A stretch of DNA of 64,000 nucleotides, from positions 1,178,001-1,242,000 of the forward strand of contig CP110631.1 in the NCBI GenBank assembly GCA_026210745.1, read 5' to 3'. The position numbers and the translations under genes were made by a program. Origin of the DNA: Exobasidium rhododendri (Eukaryota > Basidiomycota > Exobasidiomycetes > Exobasidiales > Exobasidiaceae). This document shows, piece by piece, positions 1-11,344 of the stretch. Numbering within the stretch: position 1 is the stretch's first letter; each line of letters starts with the position of its first letter. The notes below the pieces were generated by a model, which worked only from the letters and a program-made list of their open reading frames with translations, did no database searches and was not told where the DNA came from.

Positions 1-2682
1 CTTTGATCATTTTCTGGAAGGTGACACTGTCCTGCATTCATGGGAGGTGTTGTGCGAGCTGCTCAAGGATAAGGCGACCTATGGGATCTTGTGTGACGTA
101 GGAATGTGAGTAGAGGCAGAGATGCGTGTAGACTTCATCCCTGATGCTTCGATGTACATACCTTTCAGGCCTATCATGCACCGGTCAACGCTGTACAATT
201 GCCGTGTACTCTTCTATGATGGCAAGATCATTCATATACGGCCCAAGCTGTGGATGGCCAACGATGGTAATTATCGGGAACTGCGCTACTTTACACCTTG
301 GACACGACGAGGAGAGGTTGACAACTTTCCACTGCCACGAATGGTTTGGGAGCTCCATGGCCAGTTGTCTGTGCCCTTTGGAGATGCTGTGGTCGCTACG
401 AAAGACACAGTCATAGGTGTTGAGATGTGTGAAGAGCTCTTCACGCCGGAAAGGTGAGCTTGACACTCAGCCATGAGACCATACGCGAAGCAGACACTGA
501 ATGAGACTTCTGGCAGTCCTCATATCGCCATGGGACTGGACGGGGTGGAGATCTTCATCAATCCAAGTGCGAGCCATCACGAGCTCCGTAAGCTGCATCG
601 AAGAGTAGATCTGATCAAGGAAGCGACCATGAAGGTGAGCAGGGCGTGTGAATGTCTTGCGGCTCGTGGGGCTCTGCTCAACTCGTTGCTCTGCCTCTCT
701 GCAGGTTGGAGGCGTGTATCTGTATGCCAATCAACAGGGATGCGATGGAGATCGCTTGTACTATGATGGCTGCCCTTTGATAGCTTGCAACGGCGAGATC
801 ATAGCTCAAGGCAGTCAATTCTCACTCGATGATGTGCAGACGATCACTGCAACAGTCGATCTGGACGAGGTTCGAGCTTTCCGTTCTAGCAAAAGCAGAG
901 GCATGCAAGCTGTGACTAGCACTGCCATTAATGGAGGAAAGGGATTCGAGCGGATACCGGTAGAGATTGAGTTGGGTAAACAAGACTCGTGGAGTCATTC
1001 GAGTCTCGGCAGTATCGCAAGTCGTCTCACTTCTGCCATTCCACCCTCCACGCTAGGAGCGGTACACGAAGCATTCTCCCCTCCCCCATCGGTATCACCT
1101 AGACCGAGCACAAAGAGGATCGATGCGAGATATCACAGTCCAGAAGAAGAAATCGCATTGGGGCCAGCTTGTTGGCTGTGGGACTATCTCAGGAGGTCAC
1201 GCACGCAAGGTTACTTTATCCCATTATCAGGAGGTATAGATAGCTGTGCTACGAGCGTCATTGTGTTTAGTATGTGTCGATTGGTAGTCAAAGCTTGCAG
1301 AGAAAGGAATGAACAGGTACTCAGCGATGTGAGGCGCATATGTGGGGAGCCAGAAGACGGCAAGTGGGCTCCTCAAGAACCTCAAGAAGTGGCCAGTCGA
1401 ATCTTTGTGACCTGCTACATGGGAACCGAGAACAGCAGTGAAGAGACGCGGGATCGGGCTAGAGGGTTGGCGAAGGCCATTGGAGCGTGAGTGCAGCAGT
1501 CCTTTCTTCTAATGTATGGAAAGGGGGAGGTTTACTCTTGTTCTTTACGACAGATACCACATCGATCTGAACATGGACATTGTCATCCGAGCTATCGTCG
1601 CACTCTTTTCACTAGTCACTACGAAGACGCCCCGATTCAAGGTTCACGGCGGTTCGGCAGCAGAGAATCTAGCCCTTCAAAACATTCAGGCTCGACTTCG
1701 AATGCTTTTGGCATACATGTTGGCCCAGCTGGTGCCCTGGGTGCGGGGACAAGTAGGGGGACTACTGGTTCTAGGCAGTGCTAATGTCGATGAGAGGTAA
1801 GACTCCCATTTAAAGGGTTTCGGTAAATCTTGTCCCACCTCGTTGACCCACTCGTCTGTTTTCCCATCCAGTCTCCGGGGATATCTCACCAAGTACGACT
1901 GCTCATCCGCTGACATCAATCCGATCGGAGGAATCAGCAAGACAGACTTGAAGAGCTTCATTGCTTTTGCAGAGACGTCTTTTGAGTTGCCAATTCTGCA
2001 CGACTTTCTGCATGCAACCCCTACTGCCGAACTGGAACCCATCACGAAAGAGTATGTTCAATCGGATGAAATCGACATGGGAATGACCTACGATGAGCTC
2101 TCCATCTTCGGTCGATTGCGAAAGGTAGAGAAGCGAGGACCATACAGCATGTTTACCAAGTTACTCGACGAGTGGGGCGACAGGCTGAGCCCGGCAGAGG
2201 TACGTTACAAGTGGCGGTCTCGATGATCATCATGTCTTTTGATGAAACTTACATCTTCTCCTCTTCAGATTGCGGAGAAGGTCAAGAAGTTCTTTTTTGA
2301 ATATGCGCGGAACAGACACAAGATGACCACCTTGACGCCCTCCTACCACGCAGTGAGTTTTCCGTTTGCCGTCTCGTCAGCGGGTGATGAGCTACTACAA
2401 TCCTGATTGTCATTCCGCGTTTCAGGAATCATACAGCCCCGATGATAATCGCTTTGACTTGCGACCGTTCCTCTATCCCAGTCGCTTCCCCTACCAATTC
2501 GACAAAATTGACGCCCTCGTTGCTCGTGTAAGTCAATGATCCAGGGTTTGCGGCGTATAGAGAAGCACTTCTCGGAACGGTAACGACGCATCAGACACCG
2601 CTGACGCCAATCACTCTCCCCTTGTCCTTGCCGTCCCACTGCGAATCAACATCAGCTTGCCGAAAAAGGCAAGCAAAAGTAA
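1..2682 (+). CDS. QNS1: Glutamine-dependent NAD+ synthetase (5' end cut by window)
   Basis: It converts nicotinic acid adenine dinucleotide to NAD+ using ammonia from glutamine, the last step of NAD+ synthesis. The N-terminal glutaminase (nitrilase fold) shows the lysine region [13 protein letters not shown] and the cysteine motif GVEMCEELF. The synthetase half has the P-loop [12 protein letters not shown] and the conserved run YHIDLNMD. Splicing at 106-168, 454-516, 635-704, 1487-1553, 1797-1871, 2200-2268, 2353-2425 and 2529-2655 keeps one frame across every junction and restores family motifs. The last exon is only nine codons and ends at a TAA. The start codon lies left of the window. Identification is firm; the final tiny exon is inferred from splice signals. 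Confidence 0.93.
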
Positions 2683-3038
2683 AGCAGAGTTGACCTGGGA
2701 TTATGTATATTTGGCGCAAGCCCCTCTACAGTCACTGAACGAGGCTGCCTTCTGAACAGCCAAATTCTTGGCAACGCGGAAATTAGAATAGAAGGGACAG
2801 TAGAGTATCTTCATCGGGCATATCTTGCTTCTCGAGGGGGCCCTATCTGAAATAGGTCAAAACAGCGAATGCAATACAGTAGAACCTCCGAGTTTTAATA
2901 CGATTTGTCTTAATAACCCCCCAATGTTAATGAAAACAGCCCGGTCCCCGATTGGGACCTATGGAAATACTAAGAACCTCTCAGACCTAATTCCTAATGC
3001 AATTCGAAGAATTTTTAAGCCTGATATTAAGACTGGGA

Positions 3039-3101
3039 GGTCACACGTGGGAGTAACTTGGTTACACGTGGAAGTAACTTGGTTACACGTGGAAGTAACT
3101 T
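3039..3101. repeat. Three tandem 21-bp units with CACGTG cores
   Basis: Three contiguous units read approximately GGTTACACGTGGAAGTAACTT. The first unit differs at two bases. Each carries the palindrome CACGTG, the core bHLH/E-box site. The array lies inside the transposon relic near its left end and has no spacers. Confidence 0.85.
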
Positions 3102-3249
3102 GTAATCTTTTTCTGCTTACTTTTTGGAGCTGACGCGTCTTGTATTGACCAAATACCACAATGGCTCCTGCAATGCACTATTGTATCTTCAAATGTTGTA
3201 TCCCAGCTGTCAATAGCAATGTGTATTGCTTCATACTAAACAAGGCAAT

Positions 3250-3516
3250 TTACTTCAAAAATCTTTTGTATTTCTTGTGTATTTTTGTATTGAGCCACTT
3301 GTCAGAGGCGGCAAGGGTTTTAGAGAGTGTGCCTTGCAACACTACTATGCTATGCTGCATCTTTAGCCAGAAAGCAAGCTCTTTCTGAGTCTGCCCGGCA
3401 TGCTCAATATTATGCTGGCATAGAGCCCGACGTAGGCTCTTAGAAAGATGGGGCATAATGCCTAACAAATGGTGGTCAGAATAGAGGAATCGTGAAATTT
3501 TCAATTCAACTTTCAC
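3250..3516 (-). pseudogene. Remnant pogo transposase, N-terminal CENP-B-type HTH only
   Basis: This 88-residue frame starts just inside the right terminal repeat. It contains the run SKSLRRALCQ, then TQKELAFWLKM, then VLQGTLSKTL. This matches the helix-turn-helix order of pogo/Fot1 transposases and CENP-B: an RRALxQ helix, a QKELAxWF helix, then a recognition helix like SQGTVSKIL. The second HTH and the DDE nuclease domain are absent, so the product cannot catalyse transposition. Whether it is transcribed is unknown. Recognition rests on motif pattern, not on a database search. Confidence 0.65.
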
Positions 3517-3588
3517 ACCTAATAACCCCCCATAGTTAATAAAAAAGGGCTGGTCCCGTTCGTATTAGAACTGGGAGGTTCTACTGTA

Positions 3589-3935
3589 CAATGAAGTGAA
3601 CATTTACATTACTAGACCCTTGAGATATGTACACGTAAGATTTGCAATTTTCACCCGATTTATCCCTAGTGAAACGAATTCATCACTCCTCTTCCTCCGC
3701 CCCGCTTTTTTCTTACAAACAACGCCCCTCAGCAAAACGCCATAACGGCGCCCAAATCAGCCCACTTACTTTCCTTTCGACATCACCTGCCAGGAGTGCA
3801 ACACAAGTCTCTGCTCGCTCATATAAACAACATCTGTACATGTGCACAACACGAGTCGTCTATGTCTCTCATCGTCTCACACCTCCTGCAACAATCTTCG
3901 TGTTACCCTTTCAGTTTTAGGCCCTGATTTCTAGC
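3589..3935 (+). promoter_or_regulatory. Upstream region of the NRAMP transporter gene
   Basis: This is the 347 bases between the right end of the transposon and the NRAMP start codon. A TATA-like ATATAAAC stands at about 3821, roughly 115 bases before the ATG. Nothing else was recognised. Confidence 0.4.
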
Positions 3936-6021
3936 ATGAATCTCCCTTCCTCCTTCACAAAAATATCCGACCCTCGGCATATAAACTTCTTCCACAAAAA
4001 GGCCGAGACGCCGAAATGCCCTCCTGTGCCAACACACGATGATGTCCAGATAGACGATCTCAGAAGAAGTAATACAGACAAAGACAATACATCGAATCAT
4101 GATCCGACCCACCATCATCGGAGGAGAAGCAGGACTCGTCTACAACGTTGGTCCGGGAAGACTGCTGTCGTCTTGAAGCGGCATTGCGCATTTATAGGAC
4201 CGGGCATCGTTGCCAGCGTGGGATACACTGATCCTGGAAATTGGTGAGTTGCCCCGTCTTTGTCTCTCATGTGCAAGGGGCCGAAATACTGATCTCCTTT
4301 TCCTTGTTGATCCATGACAGGGTCACCGACTTGGCGGCAGGATCACAATTTGGGTATGCACTGCTCTTCACTGTACTGCTTTCTGGTCTCTTTGGCATCT
4401 TTCTTCAAATTCTTGCAGTTCGTATGGGTGTGGTGACGGGTAATGATCTAGCTTGCAACACTCGACTACTCTGCTTACCTGAAGGACCTGATGGCGAGAT
4501 CAAAGAAGGCATCCGATGGCGAAAGACTAGAACAGGACTGCTTTGGTTCTCCTACCTCATAGCAGAGGGTGCGTTGATTGCGACCGAGTTGGCTGAATTG
4601 ATTGGTTCAGCGATTGCCTTGAATCTGTGAGTAAGTTTTCTGTGCTCCTTTTCCCTTTCATGTTCTAGTGTCGTTGATTGTGAAGCTTGCAGTTGCTGAC
4701 GTTGATCTCGTAATCGACTGTTCTGTATTACAGTCTCTTTCCCTCCTTGCCAGTGTGGGGCGGTGTGTTGGTGACAAGTGCCGATGTCTTGATCATTCTT
4801 TTCATCTACAAACCTAATGGTAATTTTCGAATCTTGGAATGGTTCATTGGTGGACTTGTGTTTGCTGTGATCGCTTGTTACATTGCCCTACTTGTCAAGG
4901 TCAAGCCGGACTGGGGCAACGTCTTCCATGGCTACATTCCGTCTTCAACGTTGATAGGACCAGAGGCTCTCTACGCCAGTATTGGAATTCTCGGTGCTGT
5001 CATCATGCCTCACAGTCTTTTCCTGGGCAGTCACTTTGCTACTATTCACCGCATTCCTGAAATCAAATCGTCGTCTTCCTCGACATTGAACGAAGATGAT
5101 CGGACTTTACAGGGAAATCAAGACCCAGGAAAGCATACTTTACTAAGCCGTGTCAAGAAAATCATTGCAATGGTCGACTCTGATCTCGTAGAAGACCCCG
5201 ATGCACCAAAGAAAACTTTTTTGCCAAAACGTCTCGGAATCTCTCAAATGAAGATTCAAATCCCACACGCTTCATGGGATATTGCACTTTCCCTCGTCAT
5301 CTTCGCCATCACTGTCAATTCTGCCATCTTGATCGTAGCTGCTGCTGCTTTCTACTATGGAACTGGATCCACTTCACTGAGCGATCTATACGACGCCTTT
5401 AATCTTTTAAACATGACACTAGGAAAAGTGTATGCAATCTTGTTCGCCATAGCACTACTCGCGGCTGGTCAGTCTGCCTCTATCACTGTCACGTTAGCTG
5501 GTCAGCTGGTGTCGGAAGGGTTCATCAAGTGGAAGACAAACGCCTTTGTTCGAAGGCTTCTTACTCGCTTGATCACGATTGCACCTTCGATTGCTATTGC
5601 GGTCGGAGTCGGTCGGAACGGACTAGATGAAACGCTTATTGCCTCTCAGGTAGCCCTTTCGTTCGCTCTTCCTGTTGTCTTAGTTCCTTTGATTCTGATC
5701 ACCAGTCTGAAATCATGGATGGAAGTGACCGATACCGTAGATACCGAGGCTGCAATCGACAATGCTCCAGAAGAGGCGACTACTACACCATCTACAGACA
5801 TGATGCTACGGTCACTCTCAAGCTCGAAGATCTCTGCCATCAAAACAACAGTGGAAACACCAAGTGTCGAACAAGTGCCAGAGCAGAGCTTTCTCCCCAA
5901 TGCTCAGTTCATCTCGCACAACTTCACCAGTCCTCGATACATTATCGCTCTCGCCGTTGTTGTCTACATCACAATTCTGCTTGCTGATGCTTACTCTCTC
6001 GTCACAACGATCATGGCCTAG
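3936..6021 (+). CDS. NRAMP-family divalent metal (Mn/Fe) transporter
   Basis: It is a proton-coupled importer of Mn2+, Fe2+ and similar ions, of the yeast Smf1-3 type. Exons are 3936-4243, 4321-4626 and 4734-6021, giving 633 residues. The metal-binding motif DPGN is in the first transmembrane segment (about residues 99-102). The second metal-site motif is MPHSLFLGS, matching the family MPHN-like sequence of TM6. The N-terminal ~80 residues are hydrophilic and histidine/arginine-rich (HHHRRRSR). A long cytosolic loop follows TM7. The family profile is clear over the whole length. Assignment to plasma membrane, endosome or vacuole cannot be made. The next gene is a ferroxidase, so the neighbourhood is metal-related. 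Confidence 0.93.
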
Positions 6022-6904
6022 CTGCACCATTTCACTTGCTGCTCGCCCTTCTTTCATCTGAAAATAGCCCGGCCAGTCTTTCCTCTTCATACCTTCGTCA
6101 CTGTATCATACCAAGCTGCTCTAATGTACTGTACACTACTATAATCTTCAAATAGAGATTCCGCTATTTTCATGGACTATTTCTTAATCAGATTATATCG
6201 GGCGCGCGAAAAGATTGAATTACCTTTCTTTATCTGATCTGATCTACGAGTTGTCTTTCTCCTACTGAGCTCCTTCCTCGACAAGAAGATCAGGAATGGT
6301 CACAAAATGCCTGACCCTCTGAGCCACATTGCAAAGGGGCGATCATTGAGCCTGGATCTATCCCTCAGACAAGTGCCGGTTCGCAGTATTTGAAGAGCGA
6401 TAGGCAGGACCCGCACAAAGAGCTCATCTTGAGTACTCCTCGATGACAATCTTACGTGTCGGAAGCCACGTAATCCTTCCTCCTTTGGCATTTTACTGTT
6501 GATCGCTCCTGTAGTACGCATCGTCGACTTCAAGGTTCAGTGCACACCTCTACACATTACCGTATCATAAAGAGAGGGACTAGGAAATCCCTGAATGCTG
6601 TCGTCCTGTCCTTGTCACACAGTCACGAAGACTTTTTTTGTATTTAGTCCAAAGCTTCCTTCCCCTATTTTATAAATTGATCACATATCACAATTCTTCG
6701 CGTCAAGCTATACAACCTGCTAATCAGATAATGGATCCTTATCCCCCTCACGTCAAGTCCAAGTCAATTGGGAAGAAAAGAAAACTGTCGCGGTAGTGAG
6801 CTAGTCGGGAGAGAGAGAGAGACAGTTTGCTCCCCCTCATCCGCTCCCATCCTCGACCTTCCCCCCCTTCCCTGGATCGCTCCATCACAGCAGACGTTGA
6901 CGGA
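6022..6904. other. Gene-free interval between NRAMP and ferroxidase genes
   Basis: It holds the NRAMP 3' region and the ferroxidase promoter. TATA-like TATAAATT lies at about 6670, which is far upstream of the ATG at 6905. A CT-rich stretch follows from about 6830. Short reading frames here have no recognisable product. Confidence 0.5.
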
Positions 6905-9344
6905 ATGCATCTTCTCACTCAGATCGCGGCCGTCGCTGCAGCAGCCGCATCTCTTGCACGGGCAGCCAACGTCACTCTGGACTGGAACGTCAGCTGGGTC
7001 GACAACATCAATCCAGACGGCTTGATGGTCAGGAGAGGAATCGGTGTGAATGGACAATTCCCACCTCCAGTCATCGTGAGTGTGTCTACCTGAACGAAGG
7101 CTTGGATCAAGCGGGTAGAGGCGCTCGATATTACTAGCGTGAGGCATTCTCTTACTGATCAGCGTCCCCTCGCCCCCTTCTCCTTTTCTCTCGGTCTCTC
7201 TCTCTCTCTCCTTCTTTTCCACTCTGCAGAACGTGAACCAAAGCGACTTCTTGACCATCAACGTTAATAATGCTTTTGGTGATGGCCGAGGGACGTCGCT
7301 TCATTCACATGGCATGTTCTTCAATCAGACGGCATACTGGGGTGCGTTACGTTAGAGATGGGCGGAGGAAAGGCTTTCTTATCAGATCCGTACTCATCGT
7401 CTCTTCTTTCTTTGCTGCAGACGGCGCTGCCATGATTACACAGTGCCCCATACCAGACGGTCAATCCGTTGCCTATGAGCCACTAAACTCGCCCAACAGT
7501 CCGACTGACAGGCAAGCTCAGTGGGGGACATTCTGGACGTGAGTAGGGTGCTGATGGGGATGTAGTCATGAGGAGACTGATCCCTCTCTCTGACGCACTA
7601 CCGTTCTTCCTACATCACAGACACGGCCACTACGACGGCCAGTACGTCGATGGGCTGAGAACGCCGGCCATCATCCATGCAGAAAGCGAACCACACGCCT
7701 ACGACGATGACTACACCATCATCCTTGCTGACTGGTACCATCGAGAGCACGAAGACTTGATCGAGAACGAGTTTCTCAACATCAAGAATCCCACGGGAGC
7801 CGAGCCTGTGCCTGGTGAGCAAATGTCTCGTTGATTGCAGGAGCACGTTTATGAATGGCCCATTGATTGACTTCTCCCTCCCTTGGCAGCTTCTGGCCTC
7901 GTCTACATCGCACACACGCCTGCAAATGGCCAAGCAGCCTACCTGACTGGCTACAACGATAACAGCACACTACCGTTCGAAGCCGGAAAGACGTATCGAC
8001 TGCGTCTGATCAACATGTCTGCTCTGTCCATGTACCACTTCTGGATCGATGGACACGACATGAGTGTGATCGAAGCCGATGGCGTTGACACGGAGGCGAA
8101 ACCGGTCGACTTGGTGTCGCTCGCCGTTGCTCAACGGTACTCTATTCTGGTCACTGCTCGCAATGATACCTCGGAGAACTGGCTGATCCATGCGAACCTG
8201 GATCCCGACATGTACGATGCTGTTCCCGACACGCTTCAGCTTAACATCACGTCGACCATCTCGTACGCACAAGGCAACCCGGTGGGAAGCAACCGATCCA
8301 CTGTGGAGGAATACAGCTACTTTGATGACACGGCTCTGACGCCCATCGTAGCACTAGCTATGGTGGAAGCAGACGTCAGCCACGAGATGCCATTCGCATT
8401 CGACACCTACCGAGACGGCAAGAACTACGCCGCTTTCAACGACAAGTCGTTTGTGACCCCAGAAACACCGACCTTGTTCACGGCTCAAAGTATGCCTCTC
8501 AACGAAACAAGTGAGACGGCCGTCTACGGACCGAATGCTGGTGCCGCAATATTTGAGCATATGGACATGATCGAGGTTGTCTTTATCAACACGGATACAG
8601 GAGCACATCCCTTCCACATCCATGGGACCCAGTTTCAGATTGTTCACAAGAGTCTGGATGTCACCTCGTCTGATCCTGCGATCAATCCACCCTTCCAAGA
8701 GGGGCAACTGAATCCCATGCGAAGGGACACTGTTCAGATTCCTGCAGGTGGTAGTGCAACGATCCGATTCCGCGCTGACAATCCTGGAGTGTGGTTTGTA
8801 CATTGTCATATCGGTGAGTTGTACCGTGAAGGGAAAGGAAACGGGTGCCGACCACCTGCTTGTCTGTGCTAATTACGAAAATTCACTCTCCCGGCAGACT
8901 GGCATCTCTCGTCTGGACTTGCGGCTGTGTTCATTGAAGCGCCCGACCAGATGAACCTTCTCAAGACACCTTCTGTGCTGGCTGAGCAGTGCCAGATGAT
9001 GGGCATGCCTTCGACTGGAAATGCTGGAGGTCTACAATCGGTGAGAGATGAACAAGGAGGAGGGAGGGGTGTGTGTGTTCAATAATTTACTTTATCTTCC
9101 TTCCCCCTCATCCTCTTTCAAGACGACGAACTTTGGCACCTTGTCTGCCGGTCCAATGCACCTCATTTCTGGCTGGACATCGACAGCGATTGGAACGTTT
9201 GTAGCATGTATCATCAGCGCCCTCATCGGTTTGATTAGTATCAGCTGGTACGGGTTCGCTTCTGGTGGCGATCCAGAAGACGAAGATGTGGAAGAAGAGG
9301 AAGAGGAAGTAAAGAGCTCTCCCACAGCCGCAGGAGTCCTGTAA
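6905..9344 (+). CDS. FET3: Fet3-type multicopper ferroxidase
   Basis: It oxidises Fe2+ at the cell surface for high-affinity uptake, normally with the permease Ftr1. Exons are 6905-7075, 7230-7341, 7421-7538, 7621-7814, 7890-8813, 8898-9040 and 9123-9344 (627 residues). It has an N-terminal signal peptide, then copper-ligand clusters HSHG, a HxH with sequence THGHYDG, HPFHIHG, and FVHCHIDWH. Residues linked to ferroxidase activity in yeast Fet3 are retained: the glutamate in NPTGAEP, an aspartate pair (FDD) and the region before PMRRDT. A C-terminal membrane segment is followed by an acidic cytosolic tail, as in Fet3. The last intron uses an AAG acceptor. No FTR1 gene lies in this window. Confidence 0.93.
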
Positions 9345-10075
9345 TGTAACAAAGATTCCGGAGTATCCATAGTATCCACTTCATCCCATTGCAGACAGGA
9401 ATGAGAAAGAGTGACTCGGACGACATTGAGGCCGTCTTCGAGTCCAATGTGTGTCCCCTTACCATCTTGCCGCTTCCAAGCTTGTGTCTGATTGCCAGCG
9501 GCTTCATTTCTCGTCCGCATGTATGACGGACCACCTTCGATGAAGACATGGGCTGAGCAACGCAGCCACAAGTGACGCTGCTTTTTTCTCGGTCAACGCC
9601 CGACGCCAATAATTTACTCGTTCGCTGACACACTCGACTTGCAAAGCGATCTATGTATAGTACGGTGTATTACGCCTTCGATTGATCTGATCTGACAGGC
9701 AGTGCTGCTTCCAAAGCGCGAACATGGTATTGAGACGTAGATACCAAGTAGAGCCGTAATTCAGGCTGTGATTCCGAAAAACAACAGATACTAGCACGAC
9801 ATTTCTATGACGGCAGTGCACGAATAGAGTCATATGCGACTTGACCGCTGCTGGCGTCACGACATCACACAGTCAGCAATGCCTCGTCCAAGAGCAGTGC
9901 CAGATCAGGATTTTCGTCTCCTTCCTTTTCTGCAAGATCTGACATATCCCACGGCTATATAAGCGGTCAATCTGACATGACCAGCACCCTCCCTTCCTTA
10001 TCGATTCAGCCTTTTCTTTCTATCTCTCTCTCTCTCTTTCTCTTCTCGACAAGCCAACAATAGCTTCACTCAGGA
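9345..10075 (+). promoter_or_regulatory. Interval with TATA box upstream of a secreted-protein gene
   Basis: TATATAAG lies at about 9956, 120 bases before the next ATG, in a strong TATA context (GGCTATATAAGCGG). It is followed by a CT-dinucleotide-rich tract (about 10020-10045), typical of well-expressed fungal genes. The first 230 bases are the ferroxidase 3' region. Confidence 0.6.
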
Positions 10076-10669
10076 ATGATTTCTACCGGCAAAGTCAGCG
10101 CATTTGTTGCGCTCTGTTTGATACAAGGCTTTCTTGCTGCACCACTTCCCATGAGACCGGGAGGACGATCCGGCAATCATCCTTCCTATGAGTATGGAAA
10201 TGGGAGCGGAAACGCCCCATACCCCCATCAAACATTCCAAGGAGAAAATCAAGGGATGTCGTACGGTCAACCAATGTCGCCTTATACCGGCATGCCTGTC
10301 CTTGGGATGCCTGTCCAACATGCCGAGATGACACAAGGGCAGTTCATGGCTAATACACAGGGAATCAATCCCTATCATCAGGCTTCCACTGGTGTCTACC
10401 ACAGTCCTCTTCAGACACAAGCCGCAATTGAGGCTCATCAAAATCTGCTGAACCATCGAAGAAACAACAGAAATAGAGCAAACTCTTCTGGCCATCAAGG
10501 TGCCACAGGTAGTACCGTGAGTGGGTACGGCCAAGCTCCCTCCTTCCATGAGCCGCAATCCAGGGGCTATCAGAATTACGCGGCGCAAGGAGGTCAACAT
10601 CGTAGTCAAGCCGACCTGAATCTACCGCTTGAGGATCAGCTCCATGACTACAAGTACTTGTTCGGATAG
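10076..10669 (+). CDS. Small secreted protein, unknown function
   Basis: This is a single-exon, 197-residue protein. A hydrophobic signal peptide (about residues 8-22, FVALCLIQGFLAA) is followed by PLPMRPGG. The mature part is unusually rich in Gly, Gln, Asn, His, Tyr and Pro, with an internal near-repeat GMPVLGMPVQ. It lacks cysteines apart from the one in the signal peptide, so no disulfide scaffold is expected. It ends DYKYLFG. No known family was recognised. The strong TATA promoter and composition suggest an abundant extracellular protein or effector candidate. It lies upstream of a drug antiporter, with a second small secreted gene on the other side. Confidence 0.75.
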   Translation: MISTGKVSAFVALCLIQGFLAAPLPMRPGGRSGNHPSYEYGNGSGNAPYPHQTFQGENQGMSYGQPMSPYTGMPVLGMPVQHAEMTQGQFMANTQGINPYHQASTGVYHSPLQTQAAIEAHQNLLNHRRNNRNRANSSGHQGATGSTVSGYGQAPSFHEPQSRGYQNYAAQGGQHRSQADLNLPLEDQLHDYKYLFG

Positions 10670-11344
10670 TGGCTGCCACGGGCACCGTCCAAGAAAAGAA
10701 AAGGATCTGGAATATTGCTGCACTGTCGATGGCATGTCCTGCTGGCTCAATCACTTGCCTCCTAGTGTGTATGCTTGCTTCCTTACCTTTGTCTAATTTC
10801 TATGCTTCTACCGTAACAAAGGAGACCTCCTTCGGGCTCTACACTGAAGAGTGACGCCAGCACAGTCACGCTGCACAATCGCTGAGTGCCGCGAACATTT
10901 TTCAACATTTTATTTCTTCGCGAAGAAGCGGGCATATCCGCGGACATCTCCCGCGGTTGTCAAAACTAAGAGTGTCAGATCTCGATTGCGCAGAAAACAG
11001 ACATCCGTACGTCAGTCCATGCGCGGGCTTACCAAGCACCCTTAAAGATTATACCCGCGTACGATACCGAGAGTATGATAGGCGCCGTGCATAAAGACTA
11101 CACTCCCTCTCCACAAAATTAGAAAAATATTAGAAGAAAAGGAAATTCGTGCTGTGGAAATTAGCAAAGCATCTTGCGAGCACCAGACATTCTCCCGATC
11201 GCCTTTTTTCCGCCAAGGATTTTCTCCTCCCTATAAGATCGTTCTCATCGAGAGCAGGGCGACTTCCTAATTATCTGTCTCCTCTCTCCCCTCTAAGGGA
11301 TCTACAACCCACACACCCCAGAAAGTCTTCCTTTGCTGGCCGAC
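10670..11344. other. Gene-free interval upstream of the MFS antiporter gene
   Basis: This is 675 bases. A GC-rich part at about 10930-10960 contains imperfect inverted sequences around CCGCGG. The section nearest the MFS start is CT-rich. No coding frame is convincing. Confidence 0.5.

Larger units (their letters stand above)
2877..3586 (-). mobile_element. Internally deleted pogo/Fot1-type DNA transposon
   Basis: Terminal inverted repeats begin CAGTAGAACCTCC at the left and end GGAGGTTCTACTG at the right. The outer 26 bases match at 24 positions. Both ends are flanked by the dinucleotide TA (2875-2876 and 3587-3588), the target duplication expected for the pogo/Tc1-mariner group. A second repeat near TAATAACCCCCCA lies inside both ends in direct orientation (about 2910-2946 and 3520-3557). 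The 710-bp length is far below a full element. A minus-strand reading frame keeps only the start of a transposase. It sits between QNS1 and the NRAMP gene promoter. Confidence 0.85.

Noticed and set aside
3039-3101. CRISPR-like array
   Set aside because: The units are directly contiguous with no spacers, and the genome is eukaryotic.
3161-3388. Plus-strand frame inside the transposon relic
   Set aside because: It runs antisense to the transposase HTH remnant and has no support of its own.
9092-9571. Minus-strand frame opposite the ferroxidase 3' end
   Set aside because: Its serine run is the antisense of the acidic ferroxidase tail; no signal or family support.
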